A stretch of 64,000 nt of DNA from Aureimonas sp. AU20 (lineage in GTDB: Bacteria > Pseudomonadota > Alphaproteobacteria > Rhizobiales > Rhizobiaceae): NCBI RefSeq assembly GCF_001442755.1, contig NZ_CP006367.1:2356001-2420000 (forward strand), in the 5' to 3' direction. A program made the position numbers and the translations under genes. The notes under the pieces were generated by a model, which saw nothing but the letters and a program-made list of their open reading frames with translations, did no database searches and was not told where the DNA came from. Shown here in pieces: positions 1-7,707 of this stretch. Each line of letters starts with the position of its first letter. Position 1 is the first letter of the stretch.

Positions 1-159
1 GCTTGGCAGAACTGTGCCGAACTCCGCGAGGTGACGCCTCGGCCATCCGGCCTCGAAAATGGCCCTCAGAAAGCGATGGGGCGTTTCAACCTTCCTCCCC
101 TTGTGAAGAGGAAGAAATACGCTCCACGGCCCGCCACGGCGGCAGGAGCGGTGTCGTGA
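1..159 (+). CDS. C-terminal end of an unidentified element protein (partial)
   Basis: An open frame runs from the first base to a TGA at 157-159, giving the last 52 residues of a protein whose start lies left of the window. The tail is basic (VKRKKY, then proline/alanine-rich). It has the same orientation as the phage genes that follow, separated by a 195-base gap containing a hairpin. I do not recognise the family. Position upstream of a Nu1-like gene would suit a packaging or replication protein, but that is only context. Confidence 0.45.
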   Translation, partial: AWQNCAELREVTPRPSGLENGPQKAMGRFNLPPLVKRKKYAPRPATAAGAVS

Positions 160-191
160 CTGGCCGGGCTCGACCGGCCGGGCAGGCGCGG

Positions 192-213
192 GGTGTGGCG
201 GCAGCGCCACACC
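192..213 (+). terminator. Hairpin between the partial gene and the Nu1-like gene
   Basis: An 8-bp perfect inverted repeat (GGTGTGGC at 192-199, GCCACACC at 206-213) has a 6-base loop. It is nested in a second possible pairing between GCGGGGTG and CACCCCGC that reaches to about position 223. It is followed by a run of C rather than T, so it is not a classical intrinsic terminator. It may stabilise the 3' end of the upstream transcript. It is the only structure seen in the 160-354 gap. Confidence 0.35.
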
Positions 214-354
214 CGGCACCCCGCCCCCCCCTATGGGTCCTTTCCAGGGGACGCGCAGAAGCCGCGGGTGGCGCGCAGCGCAGTTTCTCGCAACTTTTTC
301 GATTTTCGTTTTCGCATGTCCACGTCCCCCAAATCTTCCTCAAGGTAGATCGAG

Positions 355-831
355 ATGAAGACCCCAGAATTTCCTGAAACCCTTTCCCGGCAGGGGCTGG
401 CGACGCTTCTGGGCCTGTCGCCGAGACACGTCGCTCGGCTCGCCAAGGAGGACATCCTCGTCCGCGACGGCGCCGGGAAATATCCGGTTGTCGGCAACGT
501 CGCCCGCTATGTCGGCCACGCGCTCTCGCTTGAAGCGCGCCGATCGTCCGAGACATCCGGCGACCGATTGAGGGAAGCGCGCCGGCTCGACTTGGAACGC
601 GCAATGGCCCGCGACGATCGTGCAATCATCGATCTCGACGAGGCGCAGGACAGCATCGCCTCCTTGGTCGCGATGTTCGCTGCCGCGCTGGACGCGCTGC
701 CCCGCCAAGCTGCCCCGGATGATCGGGGCTTGCAGACCCGCCTCACGGGCGTCTGCGACGGCATTCGCTCAGCCCTGAGCGCGAAGCTTGCCGATGAAGC
801 AGCGAAACTCAAGAACGGGAAGGAGGCCTGA
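355..831 (+). CDS. Nu1-like phage terminase small subunit / DNA-recognition protein
   Basis: 158 aa. Residues about 10-35 form a winged-helix type helix-turn-helix (LATLLGLSPRHVARLAKE), followed by a basic stretch and a long helical C-terminal half. This is the layout of Nu1-family small terminase proteins of phages, which recognise DNA for packaging and recruit the large subunit. The start has an AAGGTAG ribosome site. It ends two bases before the tape-measure gene, so the two are probably co-transcribed. The position is odd, because small terminase normally sits beside large terminase and portal, neither of which is here. The fold assignment is from motif reading; an alternative is a regulator with the same helix-turn-helix. 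Confidence 0.6.
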   Translation: MKTPEFPETLSRQGLATLLGLSPRHVARLAKEDILVRDGAGKYPVVGNVARYVGHALSLEARRSSETSGDRLREARRLDLERAMARDDRAIIDLDEAQDSIASLVAMFAAALDALPRQAAPDDRGLQTRLTGVCDGIRSALSAKLADEAAKLKNGKEA

Positions 832-833
832 CC

Positions 834-3623
834 ATGGCCCGAGGTGCCCAGACTACTCTCACTCTCCGGCTTATCGACGCGGTCAGCGCCCCGGCGCGCG
901 CCGCGCGCGCCGCGCTCGCCGGATTGAACGCGGGCATCGGTGCCCTTCAAGGCTCAGGCAATATTCTGGCAGCTGCCGGACGAAACGCGCAGCGCGATAT
1001 GGGCCGTGTCGCCGCCGCTGGAACGGCGGCCGGCGCTGGTCTGGCGGCCGGAGCCTTGGCGATCGTATCCACGGAGAAGGCGCTCAACGCCGCCGCCGCC
1101 GCCGGCAATCTTTCGATGAAGGATCGAGCCGACGTCTATGACAACGCCATCCGTTTGAACTACGACTACGGCGGCTCTGTTCGTGATGTCATCAATGCGA
1201 ACACCGAACTTCTTCGTTCTGGTCTGGATCTCCAGAACAGCAAGGCGGCATTGCCGGATTCGTTGAACTTGGCGCAAGCAACCGGCGAGAATTCGGTTGA
1301 TACGACGCGCGCGATCGTGACGAACCTGACGGCGCTGGGGCTCCAGTACGATCAAACGGCGGCGGCAGCGGATCGCTTCGTCCAGGCCTTGGACCGCACT
1401 GCTGGCGTGAACTTAATCGACTTCGAAACGTCGGGAAAATACTTCAACCCGGTCGCCGCAGCGACGGGGATGAGCGCCGACGAAACCATGGCGATGCAGA
1501 TCGAAATGGCGAAGCGTGGCATCTCCGGATCGTCGGCCGGCACGGGCCTGCGCGCCGGTCCTGCGTCTATCCTCGCGCCGACGAAGAAAGCGCTGGGCGC
1601 CTATGCTCGCCTGAAATTGGACCCACGTCAGTTTCAGGGCGATCGCAAAGGTGACGCAACTGCCGAGCAAATTCTCGGCGTGCTCGAAGCCCGCGGCGCC
1701 AACACCGAAGGCGTCGAAGCGGCTGTCGCGGCGATCGTCGCTGCCAAGGCGAAGGACTCCGACAAAGCGAATCGAATTGTTCGTGACCTCGGGGACCAGC
1801 TGGGCGCGGTTACCGCAGAAGACCGCGCCGAAATGGTTCAGGCGGTCATGGCCGGGCTCCAAGGTGGCGCGCGGCGAGCCGATGTTCCGGGCCTCGTCAA
1901 GGAGCTCCAGCGACGAGGCGCCGGCTTCGCCGACTTCGAAGCGATTTTCGGCAGGAACCACGCTTCAAAATTTTTGGGCTTCAACGCGGCCAGCTACGAT
2001 GAGGAGCTTGGTCTGATGCGGACGCAGGCCCCCGGGTCGACGGACCGCAAGTCCAAAATGATGATGCAGGGCTTGCCGGGCGATGTGAACAACGCCGAGG
2101 GCGCGCTCCAGGGCCTTATCGCAGCGCTGTCCAAGGCGGGCGGGCTCTCTGATCTTTCCAAGGGCTTTCGGGCCGCTGCGGAGGCGCTGACGACCCTGTC
2201 GGACCAGAATCCGGCGCTTCTCCGGTTCGGCACGCTGGCCGCTGCCGCCGTTGCGGCGCTCGCGCCGCTCGGCTTTATGGCTGGATCAGCCGGCGCCGCG
2301 ATCGGCCTGCTCATCAACCCGGTTTCGCTGGCCGGCGCGGCCATTGCCGGGCTCGTCGGGATGAACCTGAAGCCTGTTACGAATGGGCTTCGCACCTTCT
2401 CGAATGCGCTACGTCGCTCGATCGACCTAACCATCATTCGGGGCATGCAGGCCCAGGGCGAGGCGGCACGCGAATGGCTCAGCTCGTTCCGCGCCGGCCG
2501 GCTCGCATTCAACCGAGTCGGCGACGATCTCGGCCGGGCGCTCGGGCGCGGCGTCAACGCCGCCGCACGCGCGCTTCCGCAGCTGCGGGCCGCTGCCGGC
2601 GCGCTCGCTTCGTTGGGTCAGACCGCTCTGGCTGCTCTCGGCCCGCGCCTCACGCCAGCAATCTCGAGCCTCCGCGATCTCGCTGAAACCTTCGCCGCGC
2701 CAAAGATCGAGGCGGCGCTCCGGCTCGGCGAGGCGCTGAAGCAGTTCGGTGCAAACGCCAGTGCCGCGATCGGACCAGCGCTCGCCGCCGGGATCTCCAT
2801 CGTTTCAACCAGCTTCGGAACGCTGACCGCCGGCGCCGAGGCGGTGATCCGGACGCTAAATGCCGTGCAGACGGGCATGGTCGCCTTCGCCAGCGGCCTT
2901 CTCGAGGCGATCTCGCCGGACGCCCTGGCATCGGCGTCGCGCGGTTTATCGGCGCTGGCTGACGCGGCGAGCCGGCCCGTCGCCCTCCTGGGCGACGGCT
3001 TCCGCGCGATCTCCAACGCGGTCGCTGGATCGACGGACTCGCTTGCCGCTTTTGCATCGAGCGCCGGTGCCAGCGTGGGCGCCGGGATCAATGCTGCCGT
3101 CGCCGCCCTGGCGAATGGCCGCGCTGCGCTGGCCGCGACCTGGAGCGCCATCACCGGTCTCTTCGACGAGATGGGGCGCTTCGTGCCCGACTTCGGCCCC
3201 TTGGTCGGCGCGATCCAATCGGCGATCGGATCGATCGTCTCGGTCCTGGAGCGCGTCGGCAGCGCTGTATCGGCGGCGCGCTCGGCCATTTCCGGATTGG
3301 CCGGGGGCGGCGCACAGCAAGCGGCAACGGCCGGCGCTGCGATCGGCGGCATGGCGGCACCGATGCAGGGGCCGCCCATGCCACGACGGGCCGGCGGCGG
3401 TTCCGTTCGACGCGGCCCTGTCTTGGTCGGCGAGCGCGGCCCCGAGGTGCTGAATTTGGGCGGCAACGGCTACGTCACGCCGAACCATAAGCTCGGCGGC
3501 GGGGGCGACACGATCAGCATCCACGTCAACGGCGCGGGTGATCCCGAAGCCGTCGCTAACCGGGTCATGCAGAAGCTGAACCGGAAGGTGCAGCGGTCCA
3601 GGCAGATCGGTATGAACAGGTAG
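834..3623 (+). CDS. Phage tail tape-measure protein
   Basis: 929 aa, alanine/glycine-rich. The N-terminal third (about residues 80-430) resembles the PhageMin_Tail tape-measure domain. A hydrophobic stretch follows around residues 465-515, then long helical alanine-rich sequence. The C-terminus carries the characteristic GERGPEVL ... YVTPNH signature common to tape-measure proteins. In siphophages such proteins set tail length and help DNA entry. The ATG has GGAGG eight bases upstream and follows the Nu1-like gene by two bases. No other tail gene is visible nearby, which is unusual. Family assignment is good; whether the protein still works in a tail is unknown. Confidence 0.85.
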   Translation: MARGAQTTLTLRLIDAVSAPARAARAALAGLNAGIGALQGSGNILAAAGRNAQRDMGRVAAAGTAAGAGLAAGALAIVSTEKALNAAAAAGNLSMKDRADVYDNAIRLNYDYGGSVRDVINANTELLRSGLDLQNSKAALPDSLNLAQATGENSVDTTRAIVTNLTALGLQYDQTAAAADRFVQALDRTAGVNLIDFETSGKYFNPVAAATGMSADETMAMQIEMAKRGISGSSAGTGLRAGPASILAPTKKALGAYARLKLDPRQFQGDRKGDATAEQILGVLEARGANTEGVEAAVAAIVAAKAKDSDKANRIVRDLGDQLGAVTAEDRAEMVQAVMAGLQGGARRADVPGLVKELQRRGAGFADFEAIFGRNHASKFLGFNAASYDEELGLMRTQAPGSTDRKSKMMMQGLPGDVNNAEGALQGLIAALSKAGGLSDLSKGFRAAAEALTTLSDQNPALLRFGTLAAAAVAALAPLGFMAGSAGAAIGLLINPVSLAGAAIAGLVGMNLKPVTNGLRTFSNALRRSIDLTIIRGMQAQGEAAREWLSSFRAGRLAFNRVGDDLGRALGRGVNAAARALPQLRAAAGALASLGQTALAALGPRLTPAISSLRDLAETFAAPKIEAALRLGEALKQFGANASAAIGPALAAGISIVSTSFGTLTAGAEAVIRTLNAVQTGMVAFASGLLEAISPDALASASRGLSALADAASRPVALLGDGFRAISNAVAGSTDSLAAFASSAGASVGAGINAAVAALANGRAALAATWSAITGLFDEMGRFVPDFGPLVGAIQSAIGSIVSVLERVGSAVSAARSAISGLAGGGAQQAATAGAAIGGMAAPMQGPPMPRRAGGGSVRRGPVLVGERGPEVLNLGGNGYVTPNHKLGGGGDTISIHVNGAGDPEAVANRVMQKLNRKVQRSRQIGMNR

Positions 3624-3642
3624 GTGCGTAATGCGAATCGCG

Positions 3643-4056
3643 CTACCGCTCAAGTGTAGGCTTTTCTTCTTTAAAAGCCTTCCGTTTCAGTGGCTTGTCG
3701 AAATGCATGTAGTTCTTCATCTGCGTAAATGCGTAATTCAGGAGTTGATTGTTGATAGTCGCCTCCTCCTCGTTCAGGTAAACATCAACTAATGTTTGGG
3801 AGATTCTCTTATCAAACAAGAACGTTGATGCTCGAACGGCATTCAAAAGCTCTTCTTTGTCGGGCCGGGTATCCACTACGAACTGCGATGGGTAGTAGTA
3901 CTGTGTGATAGTCTGATAGATGGCAAATCTCTTATCAAAGAGATCCAAGGCGAGCTTTTCCCTAGCGGTTTGCCATTGTCTCCAGGCTATGTACGCCACC
4001 GACATGCCAACGATCAAGGTGGATATGGCCTGGGCCCATGGTGCTGTTATCGTCAT
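3643..4056 (-). CDS. Small single-pass membrane protein, probable phage cargo gene
   Basis: 137 aa with one N-terminal membrane segment (about residues 5-25, ending AYIAWRQW) and a charged, tyrosine-rich cytoplasmic part. It is the only gene on the minus strand in this part of the element. Its codons are much richer in A/T than its neighbours, the usual sign of a recently acquired 'moron'. It lies between the tape-measure gene and a plus-strand terminator at 4132-4160. I do not recognise the function. Lysogenic conversion, superinfection exclusion or defence are possibilities suggested only by its setting. Confidence 0.6.
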   Translation of the reverse strand: MTITAPWAQAISTLIVGMSVAYIAWRQWQTAREKLALDLFDKRFAIYQTITQYYYPSQFVVDTRPDKEELLNAVRASTFLFDKRISQTLVDVYLNEEEATINNQLLNYAFTQMKNYMHFDKPLKRKAFKEEKPTLER

Positions 4057-4131
4057 TTCGCCCCCTTTCTCCCGTGCAGATCTGCGAATGTACTACGAGG
4101 TCGCATCGGGGAAACGCTCGAAACTGAAGAT

Positions 4132-4160
4132 GGGGCGGCCTTCGGGCCGCCCCCTTTTTT
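4132..4160 (+). terminator. Intrinsic terminator with TTCG tetraloop
   Basis: A 9-bp perfect GC stem (GGGGCGGCC / GGCCGCCCC) closes a TTCG loop and is followed by six T residues at 4155-4160. It therefore works for plus-strand transcripts. The nearest plus-strand gene upstream is the tape-measure gene ending at 3623, with the minus-strand gene lying between. The cargo gene may have been inserted ahead of the original operon terminator. Confidence 0.85.
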
Positions 4161-4344
4161 CGTGTGTTCGCTAGCCTGTGGAAAAATAAAAAATTCGAGA
4201 GACAATGCAGTGACTTGCTTCGGAAATTCACCTTTAGAAGACGAATTGAGCTTTGCTTCGGAGGCTATTTGAGTCAAATTCGGCCGTCGGCGAGAAAACC
4301 CTAGATCGGGCTAAGCCGCTTCCCTTACAATTTGAGGTTTTGAG

Positions 4345-4800
4345 ATGTCCGAAGATTTTCGGACGTCCGTACTCGCGCGCGCATTGGAACGCGACGAGGC
4401 GGTCGTTCGTGCATTCGCGGGCGGCTTGCCCATGGAAAGTCGCGTCCGACATCGAGTCGAGCGGCGATTCACGCTCAAAGACGCTCTCTCCATCACCATT
4501 TGCGACGCGGTTGCTTCCCAGCTTCCGCGTCGTTTTTCGTTCGCCTTGGTCGCGCAGGCCGCCGACCATTTTGAGCGCATCGTCGCGAACGACGATTACT
4601 CTCCGTGGTCCGTCTCATGGCCCGATCCGACGTCCGTTACCGGCTTCTCGTTCGCTTTCTTCAGCGACCCAGAGGCGGCGCTGGCATGTGTGCTCGAGCA
4701 CGACCAGGCGAGCACGTTCTCGTGGGCGGATCTCGTCCGGGGCGCCCTCGGGCGCATCCTGGAGGCAAAGCGCGTCGCCAAGGAGAAAAACAATGGGTGA
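4345..4800 (+). CDS. Unknown element protein, 151 aa
   Basis: The ORF starts after a TTGAGG ribosome site 10-15 bases upstream. It is arginine-rich in the N-terminal half, with a possible helix-turn-helix around residues 40-70, then a tryptophan/phenylalanine-containing middle and a lysine-rich end. It overlaps the next gene by 8 bases, and that gene overlaps the capsid fusion by 4, so all three appear to form one translational unit after the 4132-4160 terminator. I do not recognise it. A regulator or a head-assembly accessory are both conceivable. Confidence 0.55.
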   Translation: MSEDFRTSVLARALERDEAVVRAFAGGLPMESRVRHRVERRFTLKDALSITICDAVASQLPRRFSFALVAQAADHFERIVANDDYSPWSVSWPDPTSVTGFSFAFFSDPEAALACVLEHDQASTFSWADLVRGALGRILEAKRVAKEKNNG

Positions 4801-5014
4801 CCGCACGGAAGAACGCGGCGTCACCGGACTGGCCGTAACACGCTCCGGACACTTCGCCATTGGCCTCGGTGAAAACACCGCTCTGCTGGCGCTAGAGCCG
4901 GCCGAAATGCGCGATTTGGCAACGCAGCTTTTGCTGGCCGCCGCGGATCTGGAAGCGACTGCCGCCGCCGCGACCGAGGCCGCAATCGCCAGGGCCCGTG
5001 GAGGTCTTCAATGA
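4793..5014 (+). CDS. Unknown small element protein, 73 aa
   Basis: The ATG lies inside the end of the previous gene (ATGGGTGA overlap) with AAGGAG about ten bases upstream. The stop overlaps the capsid-fusion start (ATGA). The first half looks like a small beta sheet (LAVTRSGHFAIGL); the second half is an alanine-rich helix. The tight coupling to the capsid gene suggests a structural or assembly role, but no family is recognised. Confidence 0.55.
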   Translation: MGDRTEERGVTGLAVTRSGHFAIGLGENTALLALEPAEMRDLATQLLLAAADLEATAAAATEAAIARARGGLQ

Positions 5015-6927
5015 CCGGCAACAAAGTTCGCATCCCTGACGTTCTGCGCAGCGACGTGCAGATTCGCGCCGACACGGTGGATGAAGAAGCGCGAACCGTC
5101 GAAATCGTGTGGGCCGCCGGCGCCCCCGTCCAGCGTTATGACTGGTGGGAGCGCGAGAACTACATAGAAGAGCTTTCGATGGACCCTGGCGCGATCCGCA
5201 TGGATCGCTTCGCCGCCGGCATGTCGCTTCTCGACAGCCACAATCCCTACTCCATGGACGATCGCCTCGGCGTCGTTCTCCCGGGCTCTGTCCGGGTCGA
5301 GAACGGCCTCGGCATTGCCACGGTCCAGTTCTCGCGAAAGCCGCGCGCCGAAGAGCTATTCCAGGACGTCATCGACGGCATGCCGTTCCCGGTCAGCGTG
5401 GGATATCGAACCCACTCCTACGAGCGAACCGAGGCGAGCGACACTTCGATCGCCCGTCTCACTGCAATCGATTGGGAGCCGATGGAATTGTCGGCCGTCC
5501 CGATCCCCGCCGACCCGGCCGCCCACTCGCGCGGAGAAGCCCCCGGTCAAGTCCAGAAATTTCACGACGTGGCCGTGATGAGCCGCTCATCTTTGAAGGA
5601 GGGGCGAATGCCTTCCCAGAACAACCGCGCTCCCGAGCGTGATAATTCCCTTGGCTTGCCGCTCTCGACGCGACAGGCCGAGATGACCCGCATCTTCCCG
5701 AAGGAGGACGCCGTCCGTGCGTTCGTCGCCGGCCGCGAAGACATCGACTCCGAAGCATTCGTTGCTGAAACGCGCGGAATGAACGAGCTTCAGATTCGCG
5801 CCGCGCTTCTCGACCATATTGTCGAGCGCCAGGAGCGGACGCCAACTTTCCCGCACGCTCCGGCTCGTGCTGGCGCGGCCGATCGGCGTTCTGAGATCGA
5901 GGTGCGGGGCGAGGCGATCTACGCCCGGGCCAACCCAGCGCATCGCCTGTCCGAGCAGGGACGCCAGTTCGCCCACATGCGCTTTTCCGAGCATGCACGC
6001 GACTGCCTCCGGCATGCGGGGGAGAACGTCACGGGACTGTCCGATGCGCAGCTTGTGACGCGCGCCCTTCACGCCACTTCAGACTTTCCGCTAATCCTCG
6101 GGATCGCTGGCGAGCGCGCTCTCCGCGCTGGCTACGAGGTACAGGACAGTGAACTGCGCAAGACGGCGCGCCAGTCGACGCTTTCGGACTTCCGCACCCA
6201 CTACGCGGTGAACCTTTCGGCAGCGCCCAGCATCCTCAAGGTTAACGAGCACGGCGAATACAAGCGCGGCACGCTGCGCGAGAGCCAGGAGGGCTACGGC
6301 CTTTCCACCTACGGCCGCATCATCGGTCTGACTCGGCAGCTGCTCATCAACGACGACCTCGGTGCGTTCGCGCGGATCGCCCCCGCGATCGGCCGGAAGG
6401 CGCGAGATTTCGAGATTGCCAGTCTTGCGGCGATCATCGAGGCGAACCCAATCATGTCGGACGGTCTCTCGGTGTTCTCGGCCGAGCACGGCAATTTGGG
6501 CGCCGCCGCCAGTCTCTCGGTCGAAAGCCTCTCTGCGGCCCGGCTCGCGATGCGGAAGCAGACCGGCCTCGCGGGCGAGTCGATCGGCGTTCGGCCCAAG
6601 TATCTCGTCGTACCCAGCGAGCTCGAGACGATCGCGGAAAAGGTCCTCACGCAGATTGCGGCCACGAAAGTCAGCGACGTCAATCCTTTCGCCGCGAGAC
6701 TCGAATTGATCGTCGAGCATCGTTTGAGCGACCCAAGCGCGTGGTTCCTTGCCGCTGATCCGAACGAGGTCGACGGCCTGGAGTTTGCCCACCTAGCCGG
6801 TGAGGAAGGCGTCCACATGGAAACGAAGGCAGGCTGGGACGTCGATGGGATCGAGATAAAAGCCCGCCTCGACTTCGGAGCCGGCTGGATCGATCACCGC
6901 GGCTGGTACCGCAATCCTGGCCAGTAA
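5011..6927 (+). CDS. Prohead protease-major capsid protein fusion
   Basis: 638 aa. Residues about 1-175 read as a HK97-type prohead serine protease: a histidine in LLDSHN (His77) and the serine of FPVSVGY (Ser129) fit the catalytic pair. A charged linker follows at about 175-300, then a C-terminal capsid domain (about 330-638) with Mu gpT-like features. Protease-capsid fusions of this kind are a known phage class in which the protease frees itself during head maturation. A near-ideal internal ribosome site precedes an in-frame ATG at codon 200, so a capsid-only product is likely too. The start overlaps the preceding gene (ATGA). It is the strongest evidence that the element makes its own head. 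Confidence 0.85.
   Translation: MTGNKVRIPDVLRSDVQIRADTVDEEARTVEIVWAAGAPVQRYDWWERENYIEELSMDPGAIRMDRFAAGMSLLDSHNPYSMDDRLGVVLPGSVRVENGLGIATVQFSRKPRAEELFQDVIDGMPFPVSVGYRTHSYERTEASDTSIARLTAIDWEPMELSAVPIPADPAAHSRGEAPGQVQKFHDVAVMSRSSLKEGRMPSQNNRAPERDNSLGLPLSTRQAEMTRIFPKEDAVRAFVAGREDIDSEAFVAETRGMNELQIRAALLDHIVERQERTPTFPHAPARAGAADRRSEIEVRGEAIYARANPAHRLSEQGRQFAHMRFSEHARDCLRHAGENVTGLSDAQLVTRALHATSDFPLILGIAGERALRAGYEVQDSELRKTARQSTLSDFRTHYAVNLSAAPSILKVNEHGEYKRGTLRESQEGYGLSTYGRIIGLTRQLLINDDLGAFARIAPAIGRKARDFEIASLAAIIEANPIMSDGLSVFSAEHGNLGAAASLSVESLSAARLAMRKQTGLAGESIGVRPKYLVVPSELETIAEKVLTQIAATKVSDVNPFAARLELIVEHRLSDPSAWFLAADPNEVDGLEFAHLAGEEGVHMETKAGWDVDGIEIKARLDFGAGWIDHRGWYRNPGQ
5596..5610 (+). promoter_or_regulatory. 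Internal ribosome site and start codon inside the protease-capsid gene
   Basis: AAGGAGG at 5596-5602 lies five bases before an ATG at 5608, in frame with the fusion gene (codon 200). Initiation here would give a 439-aa product carrying the linker and capsid domain without the protease, similar in principle to nested scaffold/capsid genes of lambdoid phages. The match to the anti-Shine-Dalgarno is better than that of most starts in the window. Confidence 0.6.
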
Positions 6928-6937
6928 TTCACGAATA

Positions 6938-7011
6938 CCCGATGCGGAGTGGCATCGCGCATCGGGGGTAGGCCAGTCCTCGCTGGCCGGAAAGTCCACC
7001 TTGTGAGGTGG
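6938..7011 (+). other. Three consecutive hairpins after the capsid gene
   Basis: Three perfect inverted repeats follow one another: CCCGATGCG/CGCATCGGG (6938-6966), GGCCAG/CTGGCC (6971-6988) and CCACCT/AGGTGG with a TGTG loop (6996-7011). They lie between the capsid stop and the terminator at 7024-7056. They could protect the capsid mRNA 3' end or form a structured RNA. Confidence 0.6.
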
Positions 7012-7023
7012 TGGCAAAGAGGG

Positions 7024-7056
7024 GGGGCGCGGAGTCGTCACCGCGCCCCTTTTTTT
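7024..7056 (+). terminator. Intrinsic terminator after the capsid gene
   Basis: The stem GGGGCGCGG (7024-7032) pairs with CCGCGCCCC (7041-7049) around an 8-base loop and is followed by seven T residues (7050-7056). It ends the capsid transcript before the gene at 7113. Confidence 0.85.
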
Positions 7057-7112
7057 CGACCTTCGCGCTTCGCGCGGCTGAAGCGCGCGAGCCGCGAATG
7101 CCGGAGGAAACC

Positions 7113-7517
7113 ATGAATATCTTCGACGACCTTCTCGGCATGGCCGAGGAAACGCTTGATCTCGTGAACGGCGAACCCGTCGTCATTCATCCCCAGTACC
7201 GCGGCCCGAACGGTCGGGCCGTCCCTGATCCCGAGCGCCGGCCGGTCCACCTGTCCGGCATTTTTGAGATCCGGCCAGGGCCCGGGGACATTCAACTCGG
7301 CAACCGCAACAGCGCACGCGGCGGCAATGATCTGCGGCTCCTTCAGAATGGCGCAACGAACACCCTTTCGATCCGTGCAACCGACCTCGACGGCTTGGAA
7401 CTGCGCCAGGGCGACCGCATCGACCTTCCCGACAGGGGAACCGGCAGGCGCTTCGAGGTCGTCGCATGCCAGCCAGACGAGCACGGGCGGCTGAAATTGC
7501 AACTGGTGGAGAAATGA
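7113..7517 (+). CDS. Probable phage head-tail joining protein
   Basis: 134 aa. The start is set by GGAGG five bases before the ATG; longer upstream reading runs through the terminator. The protein opens with a short helix (MNIFDDLLGMAEE) and continues as beta strands, ending with a barrel-like FEVVACQPDEHGRLKLQL segment. Size, fold pattern and position just after the capsid fit gpFII-type head-tail attachment proteins, which cap the portal vertex. Sequence identity to any family was not tested, so the call rests on layout. Confidence 0.55.
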   Translation: MNIFDDLLGMAEETLDLVNGEPVVIHPQYRGPNGRAVPDPERRPVHLSGIFEIRPGPGDIQLGNRNSARGGNDLRLLQNGATNTLSIRATDLDGLELRQGDRIDLPDRGTGRRFEVVACQPDEHGRLKLQLVEK

Positions 7518-7518
7518 G

Positions 7519-7707
7519 ATGGGCGAGAAGCGTTCGACGATCTCGATCTCGCGCTACGCGAACCTGATCGCCGCGGCGAAAGCGGCAGGACTTCCGGTGG
7601 TCCGATCCGAGATCGACGCGGACGGCCGGATCGTTCTGGTCCATGCTGAACCATCTGATGCAACGAGGATGGCAGGCTCCAATTCCTTCGACAGGATACT
7701 GAGGTGA
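7519..7707 (+). CDS. Small protein translationally coupled to the integrase
   Basis: 62 aa. It starts one base after the head-tail gene with a GGAG site, and its stop overlaps the integrase GTG start (GTGA). The central AAAKAAGLPVVRSEID...GRIVLV pattern, a helix followed by a beta hairpin, is one I associate with small proteins next to integrases in alphaproteobacterial elements. A role as excisionase or other integrase helper is inferred from this coupling only. Confidence 0.5.
   Translation: MGEKRSTISISRYANLIAAAKAAGLPVVRSEIDADGRIVLVHAEPSDATRMAGSNSFDRILR

Noticed and set aside
3..377. 124-codon plus-strand frame at the window start
   Set aside because: It runs through a hairpin and into the Nu1-like gene; composition is not protein-like. 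Another frame (1-159) reads better as a partial gene.
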